From Pseudomonas sp. A-RE-19 (GTDB taxonomy: Bacteria > Pseudomonadota > Gammaproteobacteria > Pseudomonadales > Pseudomonadaceae), in assembly GCF_019956555.1 (NCBI RefSeq), contig NZ_JAHBDQ010000044.1:124001-188000 (forward strand): 64,000 nucleotides of DNA, written 5' to 3'. The notes below the pieces were generated by a model, which made no database searches, was not told where the DNA came from, and saw only the letters and a list, made by a program, of their open reading frames with translations. Shown here piece after piece: positions 17,384 to 26,028 of this stretch (position 1 is the first letter of the stretch; each line of letters begins with the position of its first letter). The position numbers were made by a program, and so were the translations under genes.

Positions 17384-17578
17384 ATGATCGCCGACCAAAT
17401 GAACCAACAAGCGTCGGAGCAAAGCGCTGTTTGGGATCAATACTTCTGCGCTGCACTGATTGCGGAAAGCAATCTGACGGCCCCGGTGGTAGGAATGGCC
17501 ACCCACGAAGACAGGCAGAATCTGTTAGTGGAAAGGGCCAAAGCGCTCGCCGACAAAATGATGGAAAACCGAAAATAA
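17384..17578 (+). CDS. Small hypothetical protein
   Basis: The 64-aa product starts at ATG 17384 behind AAAGGAG. It is helical, with a central segment WDQYFCAALIAESNLTAP, and has no signal or metal site. Its own terminator follows after five bases, so it is a monocistronic gene. Function unknown. Confidence 0.6.
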   Translation: MIADQMNQQASEQSAVWDQYFCAALIAESNLTAPVVGMATHEDRQNLLVERAKALADKMMENRK

Positions 17579-17581
17579 CCT

Positions 17582-17613
17582 GAGCCCAGCCATTGCGCTG
17601 GGCTTTTCATTTT
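17582..17613 (+). terminator. Rho-independent terminator
   Basis: GAGCCCAGC-CATT-GCGCTGGGC then TTTTCATTTTT. The strong stem lies directly after the 64-aa gene. Confidence 0.85.
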
Positions 17614-17744
17614 TCGACGGTTTCACCTGGCCAGGCCGTCCTTGCCGGTGATGCGACGGGTGATCATTTTTTTTTGCGGGAGGCACGGAGCCTCTTGATC
17701 ATGGATCAACTACAGTTGCTAGTTCATTGATAGGGAGATCGAAC

Positions 17745-18050
17745 ATGAAGTGCTTAATTTGTCAGGCTGCCTCTAACAATGTTCATGGTGATGGAGACTG
17801 GACAGAAGTCAAATGCCCGGCCGGATGTGGACGCTTCAGGGTCTCGGCAAACCTTGTGGCGAAAATGAAGTTCAGGAACGAATTTTTTGACATTGAACGC
17901 ACAAGACGATGGCTAAAGATGTCTCGCAATGACGAGCCAGTGCCATTGATCTCAACTTATGATTACCACGTTTCCTTATTGCATCGCGACGCCGAGGAGC
18001 GGTCGACCATCCCGCCGAGTCGCTCAAGGCAGCCGTTGACTTCGGATTAG
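17745..18050 (+). CDS. Zinc-ribbon-like small protein, copy 1
   Basis: The 101-aa protein has Cys3/Cys6 and Cys24/Cys28 framing a ribbon (MKCLICQ, CPAGCGRFRVS), then a basic helix (FFDIERTRRWLKMSRND). AGGGAG precedes ATG 17745. The same pattern is repeated in the next gene, so the two are tandem paralogues. It may bind zinc; no partner or function can be named. The last 30 residues are low complexity. Confidence 0.6.
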   Translation: MKCLICQAASNNVHGDGDWTEVKCPAGCGRFRVSANLVAKMKFRNEFFDIERTRRWLKMSRNDEPVPLISTYDYHVSLLHRDAEERSTIPPSRSRQPLTSD

Positions 18051-18143
18051 AATCACCCGACACCCGCTTAAGGATTTTCCAGCGGCAGGTCATTGGTTTA
18101 TGGCGGGCAGAAGCGGCTACGGCTGAATGATCAGGAGGTGGCT

Positions 18144-18413
18144 ATGAACTGTCCGCTGTGTGGAAACACCAATGCGCTGGAGGATCTATCGTTCGGGGGC
18201 GGATTACGTGTTTATTGCGAGCCGTGTGGTGGTTTCTATCGGATTTCATCAACCCTGCATACCTTGGCTGAAGGAAAAACCTACGACACCGAACGCGCGC
18301 GAACCCGGCTGATAGAGAGTCTCAATGTCGGGATGAAAGAGCGCCTCCTCAGGACGCTGTGCGCAGTGTTTTCATCCGCGCATAGAGATAGCGCAGTGTC
18401 GGTTTGCCATTAA
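18144..18413 (+). CDS. Zinc-ribbon-like small protein, copy 2
   Basis: The 89-aa paralogue of the preceding gene has Cys3/Cys6 (MNCPLCG) and Cys25/Cys28 (CEPCGGFYRIS), followed by the matching helix TYDTERARTRLIESLN. AGGAGGTGG precedes ATG 18144. Its last 21 codons overlap the 3' end of the convergent glycosyltransferase, so the C-terminus may be an extension acquired by rearrangement. Confidence 0.6.
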   Translation: MNCPLCGNTNALEDLSFGGGLRVYCEPCGGFYRISSTLHTLAEGKTYDTERARTRLIESLNVGMKERLLRTLCAVFSSAHRDSAVSVCH

Positions 18414-19284
18414 AGAAAATCAGGGCTTGCCACGAATACTCAAGCATTCGCCTGAACACACTGATGACTTGCGCATGTTCGCCGCGCCTGGAAAACGCAT
18501 TGAGAAAATCGACATGATTGGCCAGCACGAAGTGAATACGCTGCTGTTTGGTCAGCATTGCTCCATAGCGCGCCAGGTACAGCTCGATGAATTTGACTTT
18601 GTACGGGTAATATTTTTGCGGTTGCGCGGTGATGTTGCCACTGTTGACCCCACGCTTCACCAATACCTGCGGCACTGTATGAATCTCCCACTGCTCGGCG
18701 ATCCGGGTCCATAGCAAGCGGTCTTCGGCAAAGTGAATGGCGGGTTCGAAACCGCCCAGGGCGACAATGATCTCCCGTGGCACCAGCACGCCAGACGTAC
18801 CGTTGACGATGTTGGCGTGGATGAAGTCGAAGAAATGGTTGCCACATTTGCGTCGGTCTTCCAGCTGCCGTTTCCCGTCGGTGAATTCACTCAACTGATA
18901 GCAGTCGATGAGCCCGACCGGGTGCCCCAGGCGACAGAGTTCGGCATACAGAGCCAACTGCTGTTCCAGTTTTTGCGGATGCCACTGGTCATCGGCATCG
19001 AGGAAGGCAATGAGCGTTTCTTCGGCCCTTGACACGCCCTTGTTTCGCGCGCTGGCCGGCCCCTCGTTGGCCTGCTGCAAGAGCGTCAAGGGAAAGGGCG
19101 CCGTATAGTGTTTGACGATTTGCGGTCCGAGGTCGGTGGAACCGTCATCGACGATGATGACGTTGTCGGGCAAGCGGGTTTGATTGCTCAGCGATTCCAA
19201 CATCTGTTGGACGCTGCCCGCGGCGTTGTGCATCGGAATGACTACACACACCGAACAAGGTGGTTGAGCGACGTCGTTAAACAC
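18349..19284 (-). CDS. Family 2 glycosyltransferase (GT-A fold)
   Basis: The 311-aa protein has an N-terminal GT2 domain: VCVVIPMHNAAGSV, the nucleotide-binding IIVDDGSTD, the metal-binding FLDADDQW, and the acceptor/base motif FAEDRLLW. It has no transmembrane helix. It transfers a sugar from an NDP-sugar to an unknown acceptor. The start is a GTG (19284) with AAGGAGAG about nine bases upstream. No surface-polysaccharide cluster surrounds it. Confidence 0.85.
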   Translation of the reverse strand: MFNDVAQPPCSVCVVIPMHNAAGSVQQMLESLSNQTRLPDNVIIVDDGSTDLGPQIVKHYTAPFPLTLLQQANEGPASARNKGVSRAEETLIAFLDADDQWHPQKLEQQLALYAELCRLGHPVGLIDCYQLSEFTDGKRQLEDRRKCGNHFFDFIHANIVNGTSGVLVPREIIVALGGFEPAIHFAEDRLLWTRIAEQWEIHTVPQVLVKRGVNSGNITAQPQKYYPYKVKFIELYLARYGAMLTKQQRIHFVLANHVDFLNAFSRRGEHAQVISVFRRMLEYSWQALIFFNGKPTLRYLYARMKTLRTAS

Positions 19285-19660
19285 GTACTTCTCTCCTTGG
19301 GCATAGCCTCGGCGAGTACGTCCTTGAGCGAGACGGAGTCCAGAAACAGGGGGGACTGCGCAAACAGCTACCTCACCCTTCCTTTTCGGTTCAGGTGGGT
19401 AGTCAATGGAGGCTTCTACAAAACCATAGGTTTATTAAATAAAGTGCCCATCTGACGAATGGTCCGCCGGGTTTTGGCTAAACAAAGCAAATATTCAGGG
19501 TTTCTGAGCGCCGACGTAGCCATAGCCTTGAGTTTGGCTGGCTGTAACTATCATGGCTGCTGATGATGGTGTTCATCCTCGGTGAGTCTGCACTTCGGTC
19601 ATTGCTCTGGAGTGGGTAGTCTGGTGGCGCTGGAGCTGCTTGCTCCAGCGCCACTGTTGC
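19285..19660. other. Non-coding gap with a strong hairpin
   Basis: 376 bases with no supported gene. The A/T-rich part (about 19425-19500, TTTATTAAATAAAG) probably holds the glycosyltransferase promoter. At 19624-19654 a 13-bp perfect stem (GTGGCGCTGGAGC) with a 5-base loop directly follows the stop of the minus-strand binding-protein gene. It lacks a T-run, so it may be an mRNA-stabilising or processing hairpin rather than a terminator. Confidence 0.6.
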
Positions 19661-21175
19661 TTAGTTCTTCACCGTCTCCTCAAGAGAGAAACGTCCCAGT
19701 GGGTTTTGCTGGAAATTTTCGATGTTCTTGCGTGAAATGTTGATGTACGGGCTGTAGTAGAGGTCGATCCAGTTGACGTCCTGTTTGGCGATCTTCTGTA
19801 GGTCGACGTACATCTGTTCACGCTTGACCGGGTCCGCCTCCACTCGGGCAGCCGACACCAGATTCTTGACCTTGTCGTTCTTGTAGCGGGTCATGTAATT
19901 CATGTTGGTGTCATGGCCCAGAACGAAAGTGGTCTTCTGGTCCGGGTCAAGGATGTCATTGGTCCAGTACATCACGGACAGGTCGTAATTACCGTCGACC
20001 AGCATCTGCCAGCTCTGGGTGGGGTCGACCTTTTGCAGGTTCGCGGTCACACCGACCGCCGCCAGCTGCTGTTGAACCAGCACGGCAATCTGCTCATCGG
20101 CTTCATTGCCGGCGTTGACTACGTAATTGAGCTTCATGCCCGCTGCGCCGGCATCGCTCAGCATCTGCTTGGCTTTGGCCGGGTCGTATGGACGCTTCAA
20201 GTTGTCGGCGTAGTGGTAAAGCGAGCCCTTGGGAATGTAGGAGTAAGCCTCCTGGCCATGACCGAACGTGACGGTATCGACCACCGATTTTTTGTTGATG
20301 GCCATGTCCAGTGCCTGACGTACTTCAGGCTTGCTCAGCAATCCGTGCTCATGGTTGATCAACAGGTGATCTTCCCGAGTGGAAGGGTCGGAATGAATGG
20401 TCAGGTTGGGGTCTTTGCGCAACGCATCGACTCGCGAAAAGGGTACGAAAATCGCTGAATCCAGCTCGCCTGCCTGCACCTTGAGCATCCGGGTATTGTC
20501 GTCGGGAATGGAAATCCACTCCACGCCATCCAGGCTGACCGTGTCGGCCTGCCAGAAGTGCGGGTTCTTCTCCAGCTTCACGCGATCGCCGCGCAGCCAC
20601 TCCTTGACGAAAAATGCCCCGGACACCACAGGCTCCTGCGCATAGGCATCTTCGCCCATGCGGTCGATGGCCTTCTGCGACAGAACCGACACGGTCGGCG
20701 AGGCCAGTTGCGAGAGGAACGGCACCGACGGGGCGGTCAGAGTGACCACCAGGGTTTGCGGATCGGCCGCTTTCGCCGTGTCGATCAGCTTGTAGGCATC
20801 GCTCCACAGCGAGGCCTTGTTATCGCGAGTGCGCAACAGACTGAATGCCGCATCATCGGCCGTGATCGGCGAGCCGTCGGAGAATTTCGCCGCGCGCATT
20901 TTGAAGGTGTAGGTCAGGCCATCGTCGGAGACTTTCCAGCTTTCAGCCAGGCCGGGCTCCATCTTGCTGCCAGCTTTGTCGACCCGGATCAGCGTGTCGT
21001 AGACATTGGAAAACACCCAGGTATCGCGGTTTTGCGCGCTCTTGATCGGGTCGAACGTGGTGCTTTCTTCACGGCAACCAATGGTGAGTACACCGGCCGC
21101 CTGGGCAATACCGCTGGCAAGTGTGCAAGCGGTCAATGTGGCTGCGGTGAGCAATTTCAAATGCCGGGTTCGCAT
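19661..21175 (-). CDS. ABC transporter substrate-binding protein, dipeptide/oligopeptide (SBP_bac_5) family
   Basis: The 504-aa periplasmic protein has a Sec signal (MRTRHLKLLTAATLTACTLA, cleavage near AQA-AG). The family-5 binding-protein fold follows (EPGLAESWKVSDDGLTYTF, FSDGSPITADDAAFSLLRT). AAGGAG precedes ATG 21175. It is the last gene of a five-gene transporter set on the minus strand, downstream of a peptidase gene next to a LuxR solo. In the known PipR systems the equivalent protein binds a plant-derived ethanolamine-type compound. That ligand is an inference here. Confidence 0.9.
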   Translation of the reverse strand: MRTRHLKLLTAATLTACTLASGIAQAAGVLTIGCREESTTFDPIKSAQNRDTWVFSNVYDTLIRVDKAGSKMEPGLAESWKVSDDGLTYTFKMRAAKFSDGSPITADDAAFSLLRTRDNKASLWSDAYKLIDTAKAADPQTLVVTLTAPSVPFLSQLASPTVSVLSQKAIDRMGEDAYAQEPVVSGAFFVKEWLRGDRVKLEKNPHFWQADTVSLDGVEWISIPDDNTRMLKVQAGELDSAIFVPFSRVDALRKDPNLTIHSDPSTREDHLLINHEHGLLSKPEVRQALDMAINKKSVVDTVTFGHGQEAYSYIPKGSLYHYADNLKRPYDPAKAKQMLSDAGAAGMKLNYVVNAGNEADEQIAVLVQQQLAAVGVTANLQKVDPTQSWQMLVDGNYDLSVMYWTNDILDPDQKTTFVLGHDTNMNYMTRYKNDKVKNLVSAARVEADPVKREQMYVDLQKIAKQDVNWIDLYYSPYINISRKNIENFQQNPLGRFSLEETVKN

Positions 21176-21207
21176 GGTCAAACTCCTTCTTGATGAGTGC
21201 GTTGTAT

Positions 21208-22179
21208 TTAAAGCAGTGGCTCTTCGAGCACGCAGTCGTAACGGCGAGCGTCGAGTTGACGGGTAGGGGGCGCCACTTGGCTGCAAGTGGGACGAACGTA
21301 GCGACAGCGCGGGTGAAAGGCGCAACCGGATGGCAGCTGCAAAGGGCTGGGTGGTTCACCGGGCAAAGGGTCGACGGGTAGCGACCGGGTCGGGTCGATT
21401 TCCGGAATCGACTGGATCAGTGCGGCGGTATAAGGATGTCGCGGCGAGCGGAACACCGCTTCCACCGGTCCTTCTTCGACGATCTTGCCCAGGTACATCA
21501 CCGCCACCCGATCACAGAGCCGGCGAACGATCGCCAGATCATGGGCGATGAACACAATCGCCAGGTTCATGCGCTGACGCAGCTCCAGCAGCAGGTTGAT
21601 GATCTGCCCCTGGATGGACACGTCCAGCGCGGCCACGCATTCATCGGCAACGATCAGGCGCGGCTCCACGGCCAGCGCGCGGGCGATCCCGACACGCTGG
21701 CATTGGCCGCCACTCAAGGCGTGCGGTTTGCGCGAGGCCAATTCCGGGTGCAGACCGACCAGGGTCAGCAGTTCATCGACTCGGGCGGCGATCAGCGGTT
21801 CCGCTACCTTGCGCTGTACCCGGAGCACTTCCGCCAGGGTCTGACCGATGCTCAGGCGTGGATTGAGGGCGGCGTAAGGGTCTTGAAAAACCATCGCCGT
21901 CTCACGACGCAGCCTCTGGATATCGATCTTCCCGGCGTGAGCCATGTCGACGCCATCGAACAGCACTTGCCCGGCGAAAATCTCATTGAGGTGCAGGATC
22001 GCTCGGCCCAGGCTGCTTTTACCGCTGCCCGACTCGCCGACCAGTCCGAGCGTTTCACCGGCCGAGAGGGTCAGCGAAACGCTGTTGACGGCTGTCAGCC
22101 ATTGCCGGTTCATGCCCAGCAGACCGGTGCCCGGAGCGGCGAAGCGCACCTGCAGATCCTTGACCTTGAGCAGGGTCAT
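21208..22179 (-). CDS. Oligopeptide-type ABC transporter ATP-binding protein (DppF-like)
   Basis: The 323-aa ATPase has Walker A GESGSGKS, Q-loop VFQDPYAALNP, signature LSGGQCQRV, Walker B LIVADECVAALD and the H-loop. The oligo_HPY C-terminal extension follows with its cysteines (GCAFHPRCRYVRPTC), a candidate Fe-S/metal site typical of Dpp/Opp ATPases. Note Cys instead of Pro/Ser after ADE in Walker B (ADECVAALD). GGAGG precedes ATG 22179, which overlaps the upstream stop. Confidence 0.92.
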   Translation of the reverse strand: MTLLKVKDLQVRFAAPGTGLLGMNRQWLTAVNSVSLTLSAGETLGLVGESGSGKSSLGRAILHLNEIFAGQVLFDGVDMAHAGKIDIQRLRRETAMVFQDPYAALNPRLSIGQTLAEVLRVQRKVAEPLIAARVDELLTLVGLHPELASRKPHALSGGQCQRVGIARALAVEPRLIVADECVAALDVSIQGQIINLLLELRQRMNLAIVFIAHDLAIVRRLCDRVAVMYLGKIVEEGPVEAVFRSPRHPYTAALIQSIPEIDPTRSLPVDPLPGEPPSPLQLPSGCAFHPRCRYVRPTCSQVAPPTRQLDARRYDCVLEEPLL

Positions 22180-23162
22180 GAGCGGCCTCCGACGGCCAAG
22201 GGGTAATGGCAAGCGATGCGGTGTCCGTGGGTGACGGGCTGCAACCCCGGCATCAGTGTTGTGCATTGGCTGCCGGTTTGCTGGCAGCGCGGATTGAAGC
22301 GACAACCCTGGGGCAGGGCGTCGAGCAGGGGCGGTTGCCCGGCGATGGTTTTGAGCAATGCGTGACCGTGACTGGTGGCTGGCTGACAGTCGATCAACCC
22401 AGCGGTGTAAGGGTGGCGCGGATGGGCCAGCACCTCATGTTTGTTGCCGTGCTCGCACAAGCGGCCGGCGTACATCACGGCCATCGAGTCGCAGGTCTGG
22501 GCAACGACCCCCAAGTCGTGGGTGATCATGATGATCGACAGGCCACGCTGGTCGCGCAGATCGAGCAGCAAGCGCAGGATTTGTGCTTGCACCGTAACGT
22601 CGAGGGCGGTGGTGGGTTCGTCGGCGATCAGCACGTTCGGGTTGCAACCCAGGGCCACGGCGATCATCGCTCGCTGGCGCATGCCGCCGGAAAATTCGTG
22701 AGGGTAACTGTCGACTCGCCGCTGCGGATCGGGAATACCCACTTGCCGAAGTACGTCGATGGCCTGGGCGCGGGCTTCGCGCTTGCTGGCGCCCTGATGC
22801 AGACGAATGCCTTCGCCAATCTGCTCGCCGATACGCATCAACGGGTCAAGATGGCTGCTGGGGTTCTGGAAGATCATGCCCAATTGGCGCCCACGCATGC
22901 GGCGCATGCCGGCCTCGTCCAGGCGCAACAGATTTTCCCCGGCCAACTGCACGGTGGTGCCTTCGACTCGCAGGTCTGGCGACGGCAGCAGGCGCATCAA
23001 ACCGCGACAGGCCATGGTTTTGCCGGAGCCGCTTTCCCCCACCAGTCCGAGCACTTCACCCTCGGCCAGGTCAAAGGACAGACGATCCACCAGGGTCACC
23101 TCGTGCTCCCCCTTACGGGCGATGACGCTGAGTCCTTCGACCTTCAGCACCGGCGTACTCAT
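22176..23162 (-). CDS. Oligopeptide-type ABC transporter ATP-binding protein (DppD-like)
   Basis: The 328-aa ATPase has Walker A GESGSGKT, signature FSGGMRQRA, Walker B VLIADEPTTALD, and the oligo_HPY C-terminus with GCRFNPRCQQTGSQC. It forms a heterodimer with the DppF-like subunit. The start and stop both overlap neighbouring genes by four bases, showing tight translational coupling. Confidence 0.92.
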   Translation of the reverse strand: MSTPVLKVEGLSVIARKGEHEVTLVDRLSFDLAEGEVLGLVGESGSGKTMACRGLMRLLPSPDLRVEGTTVQLAGENLLRLDEAGMRRMRGRQLGMIFQNPSSHLDPLMRIGEQIGEGIRLHQGASKREARAQAIDVLRQVGIPDPQRRVDSYPHEFSGGMRQRAMIAVALGCNPNVLIADEPTTALDVTVQAQILRLLLDLRDQRGLSIIMITHDLGVVAQTCDSMAVMYAGRLCEHGNKHEVLAHPRHPYTAGLIDCQPATSHGHALLKTIAGQPPLLDALPQGCRFNPRCQQTGSQCTTLMPGLQPVTHGHRIACHYPLAVGGRS

Positions 23163-24013
23163 GAGCGTTCACCCAGGTATTCGGCAACCGCGTCAGCCAG
23201 CAGGCTGAAACCCATGGCCAGCGTCACGATCGCCAACCCCGGAAAGGTGCAGATCCACCAGGCGGAGGTGATGAAGCTCTGGCCCTCGGCGACCATCGTG
23301 CCCCACTCGGCGGTCGGTGGTTGAACCCCGAGGCCGAGGTAGCTGACCGCCGCGCCGTTGAGCAATACCAGCACCGCATCGGACATGGAAAACACGATCG
23401 AGCCGAACATCGCGTTCGGCAGCAGGTGCCGAAACAGAATGCGCCTATGGCCGAAACCGAGGCTCTTGGCGGCCAGGGCAAAATCGCTTTCCTTGAGTAT
23501 CAGGATCTGCGAGCGGATCAACCGTGCGTAGGACACCCAACCCACCAGGGCCATGGCGATATAGAAACTCATCAGGCCGGGGCCGAGGATTGCCATGATC
23601 GCCAGCATCAACACCAGGAACGGGAAGGCCAGGATGATATCGATCAGGCGCATGCAGAACGTGTCGAAACGCCCGCCGATGTAGCCGGACAAGGCCCCGA
23701 CACAGGTGCCGATCAGAAACGGGAAAATCACCCCGATCACTGCCAGCTGCAAATCGATGCGGGCCGACCAGATCACTCGAGACAAGACGTCGCGGCCAAA
23801 ATTGTCGGTGCCGAACGGGTGGGCCAGATGGGGCGCCAGCAGGCGAATATCGGTGTTCTGGGCGATCGGATCGTAGGGCGCGATCCAGGGGGCGAAGATG
23901 GCCAGCAACAGCCAGCCGAGCAGGATCGCCAAACCCGACCCCATGGCCAAACGACGGTTGCGCACACCCAGGCCGAGGTTCAGTCGGGGGCCCGTGGTTG
24001 CCGGACTGCTCAT
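23159..24013 (-). CDS. Oligopeptide-type ABC transporter permease (DppC-like)
   Basis: The 284-aa inner-membrane protein has an N-terminal helix, a periplasmic segment (HPFGTDNFGRDVLSRVIW, the OppC signature) and a BPD_transp_1 domain with about five helices. The ATPase-contacting EAA loop is AAKSLGFGHRRILFRHLLPN. It is coupled to the genes on both sides by four-base overlaps. Confidence 0.92.
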   Translation of the reverse strand: MSSPATTGPRLNLGLGVRNRRLAMGSGLAILLGWLLLAIFAPWIAPYDPIAQNTDIRLLAPHLAHPFGTDNFGRDVLSRVIWSARIDLQLAVIGVIFPFLIGTCVGALSGYIGGRFDTFCMRLIDIILAFPFLVLMLAIMAILGPGLMSFYIAMALVGWVSYARLIRSQILILKESDFALAAKSLGFGHRRILFRHLLPNAMFGSIVFSMSDAVLVLLNGAAVSYLGLGVQPPTAEWGTMVAEGQSFITSAWWICTFPGLAIVTLAMGFSLLADAVAEYLGERS

Positions 24014-24957
24014 CGGATGTTCACCCGTGGATCGATGGCGACTGTGATCACATCGGCGAGAAAGTTCACCGCCACGGTGGCGCAGGCCAGCACCATTGCA
24101 ACACCCTGGACCACCATATAGTCACGGGTGAAGATGCCTCGGACCAGCAACTGGCCAATCCCGGGAATGGCGAACAGACTTTCGATGACCACCGTGCCGC
24201 TGATCAGCCAACCGATGTTCACCGCAAGCAAGTTGACCGCGGGTACCAGCGAGTTGGGCAGCACATGGCGACGAAACACCGCGCCTTCAGACAAGCCGCG
24301 AGCCCGGGCCGCCGTGACGTGGTCGGCTTGCAATTCAATCAGCATGCTCGCCCGCAGATTGCGCACCAATACGGCGGATAACGCCAGGGCGATGGTCAGA
24401 CAGGGCAGGACCATGTGGTGCAGTTTGTCCAGCCAGTCGCGGCCATAGCCGGACACCGGGAACCAGCCCAGTTGCACACTGAACAGCAGGATCAACATGA
24501 TCCCCAGCCAGAACGCCGGCATGCCGAGGCCGGCGGTGGTGAACAGGCGGATCAGGTTGTCGCCCCAGCCGCCCTTGTCACGGGCCGCAACGGTGGCCAG
24601 GGGCACGGCGATCAACATGGCCAGCAGCACACTGCCAAGCACCAGAAACAGCGTGGGCTCGATGCGTGTGCTGATCAGTTTCAAGGCGTCGACCTTGTAC
24701 AGCAACGACTGGCCGAGGTCGCCGTTGAACAGGTTTTTCAGGAAGTAGAAGTACTGCATCCACAGCGGCTGATCGAGGCCGAACTGAGCGCGAATCCTGA
24801 TCAACCCCTCTGGCGTACTGCGTGAGCCGAGCAGGGCGCGGGCCGGGTCGCCGGGAATCGAGCGCACCAGCACAAACGTGATGAGACTGATGCCGAACAG
24901 CACCGGCAGCAATTGCAGAGGCCGTAACAGGATGAAACGGTAACGCGACAGATTCAT
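24010..24957 (-). CDS. Oligopeptide-type ABC transporter permease (DppB-like)
   Basis: The 315-aa permease has the DppB N-terminus (LLPVLFGISLITFVLVRSIP, GDPARALLG), six predicted helices and the EAA loop AARARGLSEGAVFRRHVLPN. It pairs with the DppC-like subunit. It begins three bases after the stop of the peptidase gene, so the peptidase and the transporter form a single operon. Confidence 0.92.
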   Translation of the reverse strand: MNLSRYRFILLRPLQLLPVLFGISLITFVLVRSIPGDPARALLGSRSTPEGLIRIRAQFGLDQPLWMQYFYFLKNLFNGDLGQSLLYKVDALKLISTRIEPTLFLVLGSVLLAMLIAVPLATVAARDKGGWGDNLIRLFTTAGLGMPAFWLGIMLILLFSVQLGWFPVSGYGRDWLDKLHHMVLPCLTIALALSAVLVRNLRASMLIELQADHVTAARARGLSEGAVFRRHVLPNSLVPAVNLLAVNIGWLISGTVVIESLFAIPGIGQLLVRGIFTRDYMVVQGVAMVLACATVAVNFLADVITVAIDPRVNIR

Positions 24958-24960
24958 CGA

Positions 24961-25848
24961 CTAACCTCGGTGCTGCTGGAGGAAATCCAGCAACACCGGA
25001 AAATAGGCGTGAGGTTCTTCGTAGAAGGGCATGTGGCTGCTGTTGGGAAACACATGCAGTGAGGCATCCTTGAGCGCCATTTTCATGCGCATGGCACAGG
25101 CCGGCGTGAGTTCGTCGTGCTGGCCGGTGGTAATCAACACCGGCATGGTGAAGTCGGCCATTTCCTGCAGACGGTTCCAGTTTTTCAGGTTGCCGATGTA
25201 AAGAAACTCGTTTGGCCCCTGCATGGTTGTGTAGGGCCCCATGTTCCAGTCGCCCAGAGAGCGCGTGACCGGTGCCGGCCATTCGTCCAGGCGGCAGACA
25301 TGGCGGTAGTTGAGAAGGGTGATCGCCGCTTGGTATTGCGGGTGATCGAGGGTGCCCATGGCTTCATGGCGTTGCATCATGGCCACGGTTTCGCTGCCCA
25401 ACGCGCCACGCAGACGCTCCAGTTCCTGCGACAGATGCGGGATGTCGCCTACCGTGTTTTCCAGAATCAGGGTTTTGAGTGCATGAGGGTGGTGAATGGC
25501 ATATTCGATCGCCAGCCAGCCGCCCCAGGAGTGCCCCATCAAGTGCACTCGGCCCAGGTCGAGGGCCTGACGCACGGTTTCCACTTCAGCGACATAACGG
25601 GTGATGTCCCAGAGGGACGGGTCTTCAGGTCTGTCGGACGCTCCGGTGCCGAGTTGGTCGAAGGCGACAACCCGCAACCCCTGGTCCTTGAGCCAGCCAT
25701 GGGCGTCACGCAGATAATCGCAGGGAAGCCCCGGGCCGCCATTGAGGCACAGCAGGACCTCATCGCCCTCGCCAAAGCTGTAAACCACCAGATTGTGGCC
25801 ATCGACCTCGACGTTGTACTGCTGGTCCGGCTCGATTTCACGCCACAT
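24961..25848 (-). CDS. Proline iminopeptidase-like alpha/beta hydrolase (S33)
   Basis: The 295-aa alpha/beta hydrolase has the oxyanion-hole motif LNGGPG (residues 36-40) and nucleophile Ser107 in GHSWGG. An aspartate in GQHDELTP and a histidine in SSHMPFYEE complete the triad. It should remove N-terminal residues or cleave small amides in the cytoplasm. AAGGGAGAG precedes ATG 25848. It heads the minus-strand transporter operon and is divergent from the LuxR gene, with 180 bases between. PipA is the corresponding protein in PipR loci. Confidence 0.88.
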   Translation of the reverse strand: MWREIEPDQQYNVEVDGHNLVVYSFGEGDEVLLCLNGGPGLPCDYLRDAHGWLKDQGLRVVAFDQLGTGASDRPEDPSLWDITRYVAEVETVRQALDLGRVHLMGHSWGGWLAIEYAIHHPHALKTLILENTVGDIPHLSQELERLRGALGSETVAMMQRHEAMGTLDHPQYQAAITLLNYRHVCRLDEWPAPVTRSLGDWNMGPYTTMQGPNEFLYIGNLKNWNRLQEMADFTMPVLITTGQHDELTPACAMRMKMALKDASLHVFPNSSHMPFYEEPHAYFPVLLDFLQQHRG

Positions 25849-26028
25849 CGCAACTCTCCCTTGATGATGCTGACCGGTTCGGATGCTGACTAAACTGCTT
25901 ACCTTACTGAGTAAGTCATGTGCCCAAAAGCTAGTATTTGTTATAGGTTTGGTCTGGCAGTCCCTCGCCGAGGCGTGGCATTCTACGTGCTGAATTTCAG
26001 GATTGAAATTATTTAGGGAGCGCAATGG

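Noticed and set aside
22206..23324. 372-codon plus-strand frame opposite the DppD-like ATPase
   Set aside because: Antisense to a gene with complete Walker and signature motifs.
25900..25925. Possible lux-type box CTTACCTTACTGAGTAAG upstream of pipR
   Set aside because: The arms are only five bases and do not fit the CT-N12-AG spacing of lux boxes; kept out of the features.
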